From: Mucidula mucida
Lineage: Eukaryota; Basidiomycota; Agaricomycetes; Agaricales; Physalacriaceae
Assembly (NCBI GenBank): GCA_015501055.1
Contig: JADNYV010000044.1
Location: 124,001 to 188,000, forward strand
Length of the DNA stretch: 64,000 bases
Direction: 5' to 3'
Part shown: positions 32,699 through 45,289 of the stretch, one piece after another
Position numbering within the stretch: position 1 is the first letter of the stretch
Layout: each line of letters opens with the position of its first letter
The notes under the pieces: generated by a model
Told to the model about the DNA's origin: nothing
What the model saw: only the letters and a program-made list of their open reading frames with translations
Database searches by the model: none
Made by a program: the position numbers and the translations under genes

Positions 32699-33701
32699 TC
32701 AAGTCGAAGCTTTGCATAATTTCTTATGCCTAGGCCAGTCCCATTTCTGACATTCTCGCATTGATGCAACACAGTAGCGAGCGGATTTGCATCTCGTACA
32801 GCGTGCCAATGTCGTGGAATCCTCCGCGCGACCACATAACGAGCAGCACTTATCCCCCAACCTCTTCCTACGCTGTTCCTCCTTTGTTACGACTTTCTGA
32901 ATAGAGGCGGTTGAAGAAAATCGACTGAGAGTCTGCAGCATCTTCCTGACAGTCATTCCGTCTCCATCCGCGATATCGATGTTACCGCCATGTGAGAGGT
33001 ACCACTCCGATGCCACCGTAGCTCGGTTCACTACTTCCCAATCCTGCGGCTTCCATAATTGCACAATCTCGGATGCCACGGTGGTCCCGTATCGGTTACG
33101 TGCATTCACGTCACCGCCCGCGGCAGCAAGCAACTGAGCATACTCCAGATCAAGTGCCGGTTTCGTTGAAATTGTATGAGAGAGCGCGCGGGTTCCTGAA
33201 AGATCTGGCGCGTCGACTGGAACGAGCACCGTGTCGATGAGATACTTGGCTATTTGCATATACGCATTCCGTTTGTCGGGGCAGAGGAGCATGAACAAGC
33301 CAAGCAAGTTGAACACCGGAACTTCCGTTAGTCCCCACCTCATCTTGTATATCTCTGCGGCCACTTCCTTCTGTATCAATGTCGAATCTTCCTGTGAAGC
33401 GGGTTTGTTCTGTTTGAGGAGTTCGACGCGGCGCAAGTTTTCCGCCTGGACGAGCTCAAGTTTGGCGATGGAGAGCAAGCGGCCGTAGTCATCCAGATCT
33501 CGAGCAGGTATCATACATTCTGACGTGCAGAATTGGCGCAGTCGGAGACTTTCTTGGCCTTTCAGTATGCCCTTTGATCGTTTAAGCTCTTCCAAAGGAC
33601 TAGACGCCTGTAAGTAACTTTGAGGATAACGGAAAGAGTACACACCGTCCTTCAGATGTCATATGTTGGGCAACAAAATCCTGGATTTTTTCTCTGTCCA
33701 T
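32699..33701 (-). CDS. Ankyrin-repeat MYND zinc-finger protein
   Basis: The main open frame runs 33643-32699. A short 5' exon from ATG 33701 (MDREKIQDFVAQHMTSEG) probably precedes it through a very short intron, so the start is uncertain. Two ankyrin-like units are visible: YAQLLAAAGGDVNARNRYGT and WYLSHGGNIDIADGDGMT. The C-terminus is a MYND finger: CCSLCGRAEDSTTLARCTRC, SARYCVASMRECQKWDW and HKKLC. The spacing YCVASMRECQ is three residues longer than the usual YCSxECQ. MYND fingers bind proline-rich partners. Such proteins are strongly expanded in mushrooms and mostly uncharacterised. Confidence 0.78.
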
Positions 33702-33966
33702 CGCTAAAAGGCTTAGCTTGATCCGCAATGACCGTTGAAAAGAGAAATGAGACAGCTTATGTCATTTCCTCGCGCACGCGATTGGCACATGATCGTCATT
33801 TCCCTTTTTTAGTCCCGCCCATCTTATAGAACGATTTGAACGAGGTTGCAGACCCATGGCTGCGCCGCCCGCGTCCTTAGCAACCCACATTAGCGTAAGA
33901 CTCAGAGTGACAATGCACGCGTAGTAGACTCATCTTCTTTTGGCGCTGACAACGGCATGTCTGTGA

Positions 33967-35926
33967 GGCTCGCCAAACGCAATCCATGATCTCGTATATC
34001 TGACGCGCTCGGAAAATCTTCATCTGAAAGATACCATAGATACTGTGAAGCGACTGCTGGACAGGCGGGGCTTACTCGTGACTGGTCCCGCTTCCGCGCC
34101 TTTCATTGACGGTGCTTTGGCCAGCTTTGAACTATTGACAATTGGTCTGCGCCAGGTCAAACCCACGGATCCTATGCAAACACGTCTTTCTCTCATTTAC
34201 GACTTGGAAGGTCTCCTGCCCATCATGAAGGAGTGGATCTCCCACATTATCAACCTCTTTTTTCATTCAGAGTGTAGCAGGTTTCACGGCATTCTTCCCT
34301 GTGCTGGAAGAGTTTCGGCGAGGCCCACGTAATTCAGGAAGCGTTTCCTGATGCCTTCAAGGTTCATGACTCGACAACCATCGTTTTCATTCGTAACCTT
34401 ACTCGTCTCTGGCTGCATTCGGCCAGTTCACCGTCCGCGTTCTCCTTGCCTGTTTGGTCATTGTTGAACGTCCTGACACTGTCGATTTTCAAAGCCCAGG
34501 GTCCCAAAAGTCACCCAGTGTTTCAAGAAATGTTCTCCTGTCGCTCCTCCGACGTATCTCGCGCATTACGCATATCGCTTTTCCATGTTCTGTCAGAAAC
34601 CGAGATAGGCTTTGGTTCGTTGAACTCGCTTCACGGACTGATGTTACTTGCGACGGAGGAGGACTCTATGTGTCATCAGATGGCTGTAGATGGCTTCATC
34701 CCTCTCTTGATAACCCTCTTATTCCGGCTTACATCACCTAGGACTCCGATTGCAAGGCCAGAACGTCGGGTGTATACTCGAAATGAATTGGTAAAGGGAG
34801 CCATATTCGCACTCATGATGTTGCATAGGAAACCCAAGTTTTATTCAAATGGAGACTTCATTGAAGTGTCGCCTCTTGGAGGCCGTGCTGCTGGCCCACG
34901 TCCGGCTTCGCTGTACTATCGAATATGCCACAGCCTTATTGGACTCACCCCGTCTGATTGTGATTATAGTTTCGTCACACCTAATTTACCGCTCGATACT
35001 GCGGGCCTGCCCGACTACTTTACGACGAATTGAAAGCCGGAGACTGGAGCAGAAACTGGACGAAGAGGATGGTTTTGCTAAATCGTGGTTGACCTTGCGC
35101 TGCAGGGTTGTGACCCAATTGCGCTTAATGAAGACTTTGAAGAAGCGGTCTTTCTTTGATTGTGGAAACGCCTGCGTACTATACCCTTTTTGACTGACTG
35201 CGCATATACTCACTCGCGTTGTAGTGCATGAATGCGATTCCAAAAAGTCTCCCGAACCGAGCACCTCGACGCTGTTCTGGCTGCCAACATGTCGCGTACT
35301 GTTCATATGAATGTCAGCGCGTAGACTGGAAGGCCCGACATGGGACGTACTGCACCAACAGAATTCGAGAGCGAGGTTTGTCCTTTACTGTACCCCCATA
35401 TTTGATGTTTGAGGCTGATTGTTCATATCTGACAGAAGACGGCCGACTGTATACAACACCAATACCGCCGCTAGACGAAGAACTCTTGTTGTGGCTTGCA
35501 ACCCGAGACTTCCGAGAAAACGAAGGATTTTGCCGTCAGATTACCACCTACAGAGGGGAGTTGGCAGTCATTTTGGACTATTCCAGCTGGGAGGTCCAGC
35601 GCGGTGAATGCGACAACATGCGGCTCGAAGTCATCAACCGGGGCGCGAAATTATGGCAAGAAGGATTACCAGAAGAAAAGCCGTTTTCAGCCTTTCAGCA
35701 ATCGTCCCAGTACTTGGCGTCCAAAGGGGAAGATTCCGTTTTGCTTATACTCCAAGCGCCGAATGCTACAGCTATCAAGTTTTTGACCAGCCTCCAACAA
35801 CTCGAACGGAGATGTTACTCGATGATGTATACTAGGCTACAGATAAACTTGGTCCTATACCCACGTCATAGCCATAATATTACAATATACCGTGCTCTTC
35901 TCCAGAATGTCATGGCCAAATCATAG
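33967..35926 (+). CDS. MYND zinc-finger protein, second gene
   Basis: Multi-exon gene with the 5' end not resolved. The readable protein starts near HDLVYLTRSENLHLKD (33985). It runs through FIDGALASFELLTIGL, FGEAHVIQEAFPDAF, TIVFIRNLTRLWLHSA and MLLATEEDSMCHQMAVDGF, then a Glu/Arg-rich helix LRRIESRRLEQKLDEEDGF. It ends with the MYND finger: CGNACCMNAIPKS, RRCSGCQHVAYCSYECQR and CQRVDWKARHGTYC. Splice choices near 34270, 34960 and 35165 are needed to keep frame. The C-terminal exon after 35376 is long and open to 35926. It is transcribed divergently from the ankyrin-MYND gene, so two MYND proteins sit head to head. Confidence 0.7.
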
Positions 35927-36210
35927 AGAACGCCGCCCAATCCCCCCCTCTCAATATATCACCGAGTCCTGTGGCGTAAAAGCGAGGCCCCATGCAATCA
36001 TACGATAAGCTCCAGGACTACATCTATCATGCCGTTTGACCTCACCAATTGCGAAAGAATTTCTTGCTGGAGACGTTGTTTTATAGAAGGACTCCGGAGA
36101 TTCAGACTAACACCGTTCTCAAATGAGATAGATGTGATTGATAGCAATGCGACAACTGAGTGCTAAGATCAGACGATAACATACGGTAACGACTTTGACA
36201 ATGGAGTAAC

Positions 36211-37019
36211 CTAGGAGATGTAAACTCTCCGCAACTGGTCCTCCCGAGCTTCTGCTTCGCATATCGGACAGACACCAATGTATTTGATAGCAGCGGTGAC
36301 GCATCTAACGCAGAAAACGTGCCCGCAGGCAGTCGCACACATGATCGACTTCTCTTCATCACACATCGGACAGCACACAGGCTCGGCTTCCGCATCCTCC
36401 TCCTCCTCGTCGCATTCGGTGTCAGATTCATGGCTTGGTGTGCATGTCTAAAGAAGTAATCAGCGCCGCATTCAAACAGAACAGGATATTGCCCTTACTA
36501 TGCAGGGAGGCGACGAAAGATACTCGACATCTTCAAAAGCGAGAGAATCATCTTCGACAGATGCGTCTTCGATGGGGTCGGTGGGCGGGTAGGCTTCATC
36601 GGGATACCGGCTTTTGGCCTCTTCATCCTCCCAATCATCATCCAAATCATCGCTATGGTCATCGTCATCTTCATCACTGTCATAGTCGATGTCGCAGGGA
36701 TGGAAGTGTTCATTATGCACCCGAAAGCCGCCTGGCGACTTCATGTGCTTGTCGCAGAGACCGCAGTAGAAGTGGTTGAGAGTATTAACATAGTGCTTTG
36801 AAATGCATGTTGGCTACGCTGCTGAAGCCGAGCCGCGAAGCTTACCTGTTGTAACGCCTGACGATTCAAGAAACGCCGGCCGCACTTGCAACACTCCGGA
36901 TGGTTGGAGGAGTTGATGATATGCTCCGTCCTCTGCTTGCAGTTAAGGAGATACACGTCGCAGAGGGCGCAATAACTCTCCGCGCCGTTGAGATAAAGCA
37001 TGTGCGAAGAAGAAGCCAT
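36211..37019 (-). CDS. C2H2 and RING zinc-finger protein (putative ubiquitin ligase)
   Basis: Three exons, 37019-36846, 36795-36499 and 36447-36211, 235 residues. N-terminal zinc-finger pairs: YCALCDVYLLNCKQRTEHI, ECCKCGRRFLNRQALQQH and FYCGLCDKHMKSPGGFRVH. A long acidic Asp/Glu stretch follows (YDSDEDDDDHSDDLDDDW). A C-terminal RING then reads CCPMCDEEKSIMCATACGH, VFCVRCVTAAI and CPICEAEARED, with the full C3HC4 order. Likely an E3 ubiquitin ligase in the nucleus or cytosol, substrate unknown. Confidence 0.88.
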
Positions 37020-37598
37020 GTTGACGAATGTGAATTTGAGTGTTTTGTTCAAGTTTGGATGATTATAGTTCGGTAGTAAGAAAAACACGCCAAGTAATCA
37101 AGGCTTTTATACCCTTCCTCCGGTGATTTTAAGCCCCGGAAGACTTGTTGGCTCCTCGAGCACAAATATGGTGAATAGGAGTTAAATATGAGACAAGTCT
37201 CGATTGTTGGGTCAAGGGTACACCTGTAGGAGCCAATAAACTTGTAGCACAGACGTCATATCCTCCATTGGGGCAGAGAGCGAAGACACGAGTCCCAGTA
37301 ATTCCTCAGTCTCAGCGCATGCAGGTAACAGGCAACCAGACTGAAAGAAATCTGTCAACGGCAAGAAAGAGAACATTTAGAGGGGCGTATGCGGTCTGCA
37401 GGCAATTAAGGAAAAGAAAGCCAAAGAGAACAGCCGAAGAGAGAGGTCGAGAATAGAAATGAGCATGAGCGCCGGCTGCGTGTCGTCGCCGCCGGCACTT
37501 GCCTCGGAGCATTCGGTCCGGATAACCCGCTGGAAGATGACAAAAAATTGGGTTCTCCCTCTCTCCACCACCTCTGAACCCGCCGTTTCCTCTGTAGA

Positions 37599-38670
37599 AT
37601 GTTTCAACAGGATTCTGTCTCTTCGACTGAGTCTCCGGATATTCTCTCTTTGCCTCCTTTCGTGGAAGTTCAGGGGGTCATCAACATCCGCCACATCGGA
37701 GGATACTCTGTTGATCCTTTCATCACTAAAATCAATACTATATTTCGCTCCGGAGAGCTAAATAATATTACGGACTCCGGGAAGGAGCAACTTGTTGCGC
37801 TGGGGGTAAAGCACATCTTCGACCTACGTTCCCCTGGAGAAATCGCTTCTTACAAAAGTGCGACTCCAGTGATTGAGGGCGTGACCGTCAGCCATGTTCC
37901 GGCAAGTCTTCAGGGCTTCGACCCTGTTAGCCTAGTATCAAGGTATGCCCAGGAGTGCTTCTTGTTAGCTCACCTTACAATGCTACCAGATTAGAATCAT
38001 TCCAAACAGATGTAGTCGATGTCAGTGACTTTCACTTCCTGGTCCTTTCCGTGGTATCAACCCTTGCTTTACAGACCTTTGTCACTCTTTATGACGAGAT
38101 TCTGACGATCGCGTCATCTTCCTTCGGTACTATCTTTCGTCACATTGTCGATAAACCCGATGAACCTTGCCTCGTGCACTGCACTGGTGGGTGTCGCTCT
38201 TTTCGCTTTCCGTCTATCTAACGGAATGCTCTTTCGCTAGCTGGAAAAGATCGAACTGGGGTCTTTTTCGCTCTACTGCTCATGGTGTGTCGAGGCCATA
38301 GCGTAGCATTGGACCAATAGTCATTGATTGACAGGTCCTTGGAGTATCAGATGAGGATATAGCAAAGGATTATGCTTTGACGACAGCTGGTCTGGCACCT
38401 GTTATGCCGATTCTGTTCGAACGCTTCAAGAAACAGCCTGCTTACGCCAAGAATCCAGTCGGCGCCATGAACATGGGGAGTTCGAAGTGCGTGCTTTCGA
38501 TCATTTGTCCAGCTGTGTCTGACTCTCCCTTTAGACCGGAGTGCATGCTAGCGACTCTGAACATGATTCGCAAGAAACATGGTGGCGCCGAAGAGTATCT
38601 CAAGAGGAACACTAGTCTGAAGGATGAAGATTTCGATATATTGAGAACCGTCTTTATCACGGCACCTTGA
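37599..38670 (+). CDS. Tyrosine phosphatase family protein (HCX5R)
   Basis: Starts MFQQDSVSSTESPDILSL, then VINIRHIGGYSVD (the NxRxxGG signature of the Tyr_phosphatase_3 group), IFRSGELNNIT and IFDLRSPGEI. The active site HCTAGKDRTG is formed across an intron (38187-38240), giving the expected Cys and Arg of HCX5R. The C-terminal exons carry ILFERFKKQPAYAKN and LATLNMIRKKHGGAEEYL. It resembles fungal protein-tyrosine/serine phosphatases of the LipA/IphP-like group, which act on phosphotyrosine or phosphoinositides. The gene looks intact with four or five introns. Confidence 0.85.
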
Positions 38671-39038
38671 GACAGACATGGAGATTTAGAGACATGTATC
38701 TGACCATGGAATAACAACGAAATGTACTAGGTGGATCCTTTGAAGGAAATACAGCAGGCAGATTAGATTAGATGAAGAGCGGTGCTTTGACTTTGTCTCT
38801 GCTTGGCATTTAAATTTTGGTTCCCGTTGGCTCCGACTCTCCTTGCTCGAACACCTTGCTGGTGTTTACCGACCCTTTTTCCTGCCACTATACGAACCGG
38901 TGCGTCGGTCTGTCGCGAGGCACCGATATTTGGCCGTTTGTGTGGCCAGGAGAACTTGAACACGTCGCACGCGTTGATCTAATGTTACTTTAGCGCCTGA
39001 TCCATCAATCTAGCTGGCTCATCGGGGATTACTTTGGT

Positions 39039-39380
39039 CTAACCGGATGGCTTCAAGCGCCACACAAATGTTGAATTGTTATCGTTCTTGCCCTGTCTCT
39101 GAATAGCCGTGATGTCCTCGACAGCCACTAGTGCAGGTGATGTAATATCCAGGATTTTGCATATGTTTTCCTGAAGATTCCGACAAAGAAGAAAACAGTA
39201 TTTACCATGCATAGCCATGTGCATCTCAACAATTGGTTGCTTGCACCATTGAAGGCAAGTCCTTCTTCCGCATATGGTGTATTCGAAATTTGACTTACAC
39301 AGGTTGCACAGGTTGCTCGTCGCCATGTGCTTGTTACTTGTGCTGATCAGGGCATCGAAGGACTGTTTCTTCGACGTCAT
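39039..39380 (-). CDS. Small cysteine-containing protein, uncharacterised
   Basis: Open frame of 113 codons from ATG 39380 with Cys pairs CNLCKSNF, CGRRTCLQWC and CFLLC, which could bind zinc. A 36-nt in-frame segment starting GTAAAT could be an intron, which would remove CFLLC. No recognised family. Neighbouring intergenic DNA is otherwise empty. Confidence 0.4.
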   Translation of the reverse strand: MTSKKQSFDALISTSNKHMATSNLCNLCKSNFEYTICGRRTCLQWCKQPIVEMHMAMHGKYCFLLCRNLQENICKILDITSPALVAVEDITAIQRQGKNDNNSTFVWRLKPSG

Positions 39381-40081
39381 TGCTCAGTGAAGCAGCTCAG
39401 ATCCGTAATGCAGCAAAAGTAGAGACCACACATCCTTATGATGATTTAGAACTCATCTTTCGTTTCCAGTGGTCTGTTCTCTCTTCGCACGCGAAGCGCT
39501 TCGTGTGATAGTACTGTTGTATGTGTGCTCTCCGCATACAAGCTCGAATGCATCGATGATGCTGATTTATCAATCCATTAGATGAAGTATCGCCTCACCT
39601 CCGCAGGCCCCGGCTCTGTGGGTCGTACGAAGTTACCGGTATTACTCGGTACGCTTTAAGCCAAGCTGGATCGATAGGATCCATCACCAGTTGGTCTTTC
39701 CTGTCGGTCGACTCCGGATAAACTGAATAGTAAGGGATTTTTCAACAGCTGTCAAGCAGCCCCAGGTTGTTGATAATGGAGTTTACGGAAAGCTACTTCT
39801 GGAATGTGCAAAATGTATAAAAGACAGATGCCTGGATATACGCGAGCAGAAAGCAAACGGGTTCACGGGATCGGATTGACAAAGCGATCACTTGTGCAGC
39901 GCGATCGACGGAGTGCAGTGTTGCTTTCTCAGGACCCTGTCCCATCCTTTGCGAAACCCGAAGCGTTGTTGTTCTCGCCAGTATGCCATTCGGATGTGCT
40001 ACGGCCTTCAAGGCCTTTATAAACGACTTCCGCTCTGCCATTTGCCTATCACCTCCCGCCGCCTCCGACACGAATACCAAC
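39381..40081. other. Intergenic region
   Basis: No convincing gene. It carries the promoter of the PLP enzyme. A minus-strand open stretch at 40083-39793 overlaps the upstream leader and looks spurious. Confidence 0.4.
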
Positions 40082-42088
40082 ATGGGCAGTTCCCATTCGC
40101 ATATCTATGACCCCCACATGCGACCTATCTCCAGCATCGAGAAACCCTCTCCCTTCTATTCATTGGGTTGCGGAAGAGTCAGCTCAGCGACGCTTGCTTC
40201 TCAACGATCCGGACCGTCATCATCAAAAGCCCATCTCGTTCACGAAAAGGCGCATTACCACACGAACAGCGATGACCACAGCAGACCTCTCGTCGACCAA
40301 CAACCTCGCCCTGGAGTATATCTTTCCACTAACAGTTTGGTGCCGGACGAGGCCACTGTGGCGTACGAACACTTTCTCCATGAATATCCAGGTATGCCGT
40401 CATTGTGGTTACTCCATTTCGCCAGTCTTACTCGTATGCTCCAGAGTATCGGATGACATGGATATTGGACACTCTTCGCCGAACCGATTATTCTCGGCTC
40501 GAAAAGACCGGCGAGACCTACGTTGACTATATGGGCGGAGCTATCTATCCCGAAAGTCTCATTCGCGTACACACCGAGTTCCTAAACAGCAATGTGCTAG
40601 GTAATACTCATTCGGTCAGCAATAGGTGTGTGCTTTTTCGGTTTTGTCAGCTATCTAAATAACTCTACCGTCGCAGCTCAAAATTATCCTTGAAACATGC
40701 CGACCAAGCTCGCGCCGCCGTGCTGTCCTTCTTCCATGCTCCCCCTGGCTACACGGTTGTGTTTACGCAAAACGCCACCGGCGCGCTTAAACTCGTTGGA
40801 GAGTCTTTTCCCTTCGTTGAAGGTAGCGCGTACGTTCTCAGCGCCGACTCGCATAACTCTGTTCACGGAATTCGACAATTTGCATCGGAGAAGGGTGGAC
40901 ATGTCGCTTACATACCGTGCCAACCACAAGGCGGAGTTGATGTCCAGATCTCAAAGGTTTGAAACGCATATATTTGCGTCTGCAGTTACTCAACTATTTA
41001 CGCAGGACATTCTTAACCGCAATCGAGCACAGACTCAAGAAAACCGCAAAGCCGCGCCCTGCTTGTTTGCATTAACTGGACAATCAAATGTTACGAACTC
41101 CAAATCACCCCTTTCACTTCTCTTCTACGCGTCTTCGTTAGGTTACTACACTCTTCTGGATGCGGCAGCTTTGGCACCGACCTCGGTTGTGAATTTGACA
41201 GAGACTCCGGTAGATGCAATGGCCATATCGTTCTACAAGATGTTCGGTTTCCCGACAGGCGTCGGCGCGCTGGTGGTCAAGAAGTCCTTTCTCAAACAGC
41301 TCAAGCGGCCATGGTTCGCTGGCGGGACCGTGGACGTAGTTCAGGTTCCGGGAACAGTTGTTACAAGATCATCAGAGCTACATGAGCAGTTCGAGGTTGG
41401 TTCCTTGTCGAACTTGCCTTTTTGACGTTAACTTACTCCTTCGACAGGACGGTACCATTAACTATCTAACGCTACCTGCCGTAACGGATGGACTGCGGTT
41501 TCTATCTGCCTACCTTCCTTTTCTTCCCCTTCGACTTGCGACACTCTTAAATTATACGATATCATCTCTCTCACTCCTACGACACGATTCCACTGGCGCA
41601 CCTGTTGTCAACATTCTCTCACGGATACCTCTACGTCGACTCACCCATGTGGGAGACCAATCCGACACAGGCTCCACCATATCAATGATTTTTCTTTCTG
41701 TATGTCAACCTACCTTTCTCGAGGCTCGTCTAATCGCCTCTTATAGCCTTCTGGAGAGATGATTCCTAACTCCTTTATCGAGTACTCTGCCTCTCAATGC
41801 AACGTATCCTTACGCACGGGATGCATGTGCAATCCTGGTGGCGCCGCCGCTCTTCTCGGTATCGAGGACGACATGGCGAAGCTATATCCTGGCGTCACGA
41901 TGAAGGACTTCCAACGCCACGTTGGTCGAGAACTTGGTGTCGTTCGAGTCAGCTTAGGGCTGGCCAGTGACTTTCAAGACGTTTGGCGTCTGCTTCAGTT
42001 CGCTAATCGCGTCGCATGTTCTAGTACGAGACTAGAAATGTGGGCCCACTGGGTCGAGGCTGTTATTGCAGCAGGCGGCAGTCATTGA
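40082..42088 (+). CDS. PLP-dependent class V aminotransferase, molybdenum-cofactor sulfurase-like
   Basis: Six exons: 40082-40391, 40445-40625, 40677-40956, 41006-41395, 41448-41699, 41747-42088, joining to 585 codons. After a polar N-terminal extension of about 100 residues come YVDYMGGAIYPESLI, NVLGNTHSVSNSS, VVFTQNATGALKLV and VLSADSHNSVHGIRQFA. AMAISFYKMFGFPTGVGAL carries the PLP-binding Lys. The C-terminal small domain has SLRTGCMCNPGGAAALLGI with the sulfur-accepting Cys region. This matches the N-terminal half of Mo-cofactor sulfurases. The MOSC domain is absent, so it is more safely a cysteine-desulfurase-like enzyme of unknown substrate. Confidence 0.87.
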
Positions 42089-43182
42089 TTGAGGTTAGCT
42101 TTTCGTCCTTCGTGTTAAATGGACTACTGTATCATATATATTTTCTGATTTCTCATCTACTGTATCCCTACTATTCGCACTCGGCCTCATTCAGCACCCC
42201 TTGCATAATTCATATCTTTCGGCATTTTTTACACTGTATCTTTTTAGCACGTTATGAATAGACATGACCGGAACAGCTGCACCCACAGGATTGTCGATTA
42301 CCTATACACGTTACTTATCAGTACCTGCAGTTTACAAAATTCGACGCCACCGACATATAGAATGATGGACAAAGTTGGAATGCCGTTAGTGGAACGGCCG
42401 CCAGAATGACGCCTTCGGTCGTCAGTCTAGATACAGGCTTGACCTGAAGACCTAGGCTCTAATTCTTACTGAACTCGAGTTCGAAGGGGCCTTCTGGGTG
42501 TGGTCACCGCAAGGCAGGCTTATTTGATTCTAGTAGCCTGTCGAGGATATCTTTGACATCTCGGTGACAATGCGAGCATCCTATCCCTCCGAGGGGATGT
42601 TGTAACTGCCAGAGAGTGACGGGCAGTATGGCATTGGTGGCGCGAACACGTGGTTCAACTCTTTTTGGACATGAACCAATATCATCCGATCCCGAGGCAA
42701 ATCTCACTAGCCTTTTCACGACGTCTACAGTGAATCTGGCATGCTAGTGAACGTCTAGGCCTTGGGCGAGCGTCAACTCGCGTCATGATTGCGTTTCGGC
42801 TGGCACTCCTCATTCCTCTTGAATGCTTGTAGGTAGATCTCAACGACAGCTCTGATATATGTCGTAGGGTATCTTGGCGCGTTAAGCTGTCGTCTCATCA
42901 CTTGTATGGGATGCCCAGGTCATTTTCCTCCTTGTCATAGGACCACGTCCTCCCCTTCATACTATACATGAACATTCTCAAGGGCCAGAGATGGCGAGAG
43001 TGAGTGTTCAATTCATTCCAAGAAATGTTGGTTTGATGTTGACATCTCATAGGGCTTTTCAGACCGCTCGTCGTTGACAGCTGTCTTGAGGGCCAATCGC
43101 AATGAAAGAATGCTTCCTCTAACATGAAAGCCAGCGCGATGTGCGCGTTTGTTTGGGACCTGCATGGGCTTGGCGGGTCAGC
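42089..43182. other. Intergenic region, no supported gene
   Basis: T/C-rich 3' region of the PLP enzyme up to about 42260, then mixed sequence. Short open stretches on the minus strand (42719-42504, 43227-42898) lack protein character. Confidence 0.4.
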
Positions 43183-43190
43183 TATAAAAA
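43183..43190 (+). promoter_or_regulatory. TATA box of the lectin-like gene
   Basis: TATAAAAA stands about 50 bp before the first possible ATG (43235) and upstream of the secreted-type reading frame that follows. Confidence 0.45.
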
Positions 43191-43329
43191 GGTCTCTCGT
43201 CCTGCACATTCTGGGTGTCGACGACATTTCTCCAATGTACAGCCGAGGTAAATTCCCCCTTCATTGTTGGATATTCGAAGCAGACCTTTCTCCCAAATAG
43301 TTCTTGTTACACTTCCGACCTCTTTTCTT

Positions 43330-44075
43330 GTCAGTGTGTTTCGGTAGCGTCTTGCTGGGCGCGTTCTCTGGTATGTTCATTTACTCATGACAAAAATGAA
43401 AATGAATGGGTACTACTTGCTTCAGGAAATGTAAATGATGCTCGACGTCTTCTCGGAGACTTTGTTCTTCAATTCTACTACGAATTGGATCTGGACGGGA
43501 GAGCAAAACTCGCTCGGTGTTACTCCCGTTGGATCTCGAGCCTTCCGCTACAACATTAATCAACTTAGTTCTGCATCGCCCACATGTCTTACCGTCGCCC
43601 TTGCTGCGTAAGTCTATTGCTATTAGTATGTCTATCATTATTCTGATGTCTGACGGTAGAGTCTGTACAGCGATAATGGCTATGTTTTGTATGTCAATGG
43701 TGTCCGCATCGGCGACAACCTCAATAAACTTGGCCTGACTTCGTCTTTCACCGAAGCAGAAGTGTACAGCGTTCCTCTCAATTCGGCTGGAGCTAACGTG
43801 ATCGCGGTCAACGCGACGAACGTTGATGTCGGCTCGCGTGCTGCGCTAATCGCCACTGGTGTCGTCCAATATAGCGACGGGAGCCAAACGCGATTTGGTA
43901 CGCGTAACACGTGAAAGACATTGAAGGCAGCGATTCCCTCGGGCTTTCAAGTGACTTCTTTCAACGATGCATCATGGACCGCAGCTGTAACCGAGGGGGG
44001 ACAGGGTACTAGTCCATGGGGCTTTACGACGATTCTCCCGTTTACTGGAACGGAATGTGGCGTGGTTTCGATTTA
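43330..44075 (+). pseudogene. Secreted lectin-like / jelly-roll protein, broken
   Basis: A hydrophobic leader (SVCFGSVLLGAFSG) is followed after an intron by NWIWTGENSLGVTPVGSRAF and YNINQLSSASPTCLTVALAA, another intron, then YSDNGYVLYVNGVRIGDNL, NVIAVNATNVDVGSRAALIA and GVVQYSDGSQTRFG. This pattern is that of Agaricomycete secreted beta-sandwich proteins with an IWTGE start and a YxLYVNG core. The frame is stopped by TGA at 43912-43914, where the family usually has Trp. It then continues in the same frame as KTLKAAIPSGFQVTSFNDAS and ends about 44075. The 5' exon is not resolved. A truncated but folded product is possible. Confidence 0.65.
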
Positions 44076-45289
44076 ATTATGGGCCGAATGTCATCAGTGG
44101 TTCGACTAGGATTGAATGGAATATGTTTTTGGTAATGCAGTCCGCTAAGGGCCGGTTAAAACTAGTGGCTACTGTGAAGCCCCATCTGTGCTGCAGTACG
44201 GTGTTATCTGGGCTGGCATACTTTAAGCAGTATAGCGTAGGAAGGACGATTGTCCCTAGATTTGACGCCACATAAAAAAGGCTAGGGAAATGGATCGAAA
44301 GTGACAGGAACGCCACTGTCGGAGTCGGGATCACCGATGTGTGAGCAAGTTTACGGCGCAGCGATGCGTGGGTAAGTATCATGGAAGATGTTCAGCGTTG
44401 GCTAAGGTGGCTTTAGAACTTGGAAGCCGAAGCAATATGTTGAGTTGCATTGATGTTCTTCGATTGTGCTGACGATTGTGGATCCTTGTGACCGCTGTAG
44501 GTATTGAGTGAGAGCATTGGAGGATCGATATGGTGTTGCAATATGTACCTAGATTAGAGAATCGAGATATCACTGGCGGGCAGCCAAGATCTTGGGATAC
44601 GCACAAGTCGTCATACGATTCAGGGCAGAACTGAGCACGCTCAATTGCAAGGGATTTGCGTTATACGTCCGGAACACGTCTCCGACTCTGAGTTACTTAT
44701 AAACGTCTCCGAGGTCAGTTCGTGCCTGCTGTCATGTCATTGACGGCGAATACTACCCTCGTGAGTCGTAAGACGGTGCGCAGTGTTCTAAATTTTCAAT
44801 AGGAATCGGCGCTTCGGAAAGTCCTCAGAAGTACTAGGTTGTTTTCAGCTTTGAAACGGGGGTCAGAAGAGATACATATTATTATCACCTCGCGTTGGGC
44901 GCCGTTTTCGTCCATGGTCTAAAGCCTTATGAACTCGAATGAGCATGAAGAGATTCACGTCACCTGTACCTGACCGTCACGTTGGACAGAAGGGAGGTAA
45001 GAGCGGCTAGAGTCTTTTCCAAAAGGTCGAGAGTTCATTCATGATGAGATCCTTCCAAGGTAGCACCAGTCACCCAGTTCTATACACAGTCTTAACGAAG
45101 GCCGTGATGGAGATAACTCTCAGTCTATAACGTCCAATAGCGTTAGTATGGTCGGCTAGGATGTTCGAGAATTTGTGGTAGTTTGAAGACCGCGATCCCC
45201 GATCGGGACGAGCATGGAGGCCGTGTATTGCCTTTTTGAGCTTCGACCACGACACACTCTAGCCCTCGTCGTCGCCGTGTGCTGCGACC
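44076..45289. other. Intergenic region, no supported gene
   Basis: Mixed sequence with only short open stretches on either strand. It holds the 5' leader of the Uso1 gene. Confidence 0.4.
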
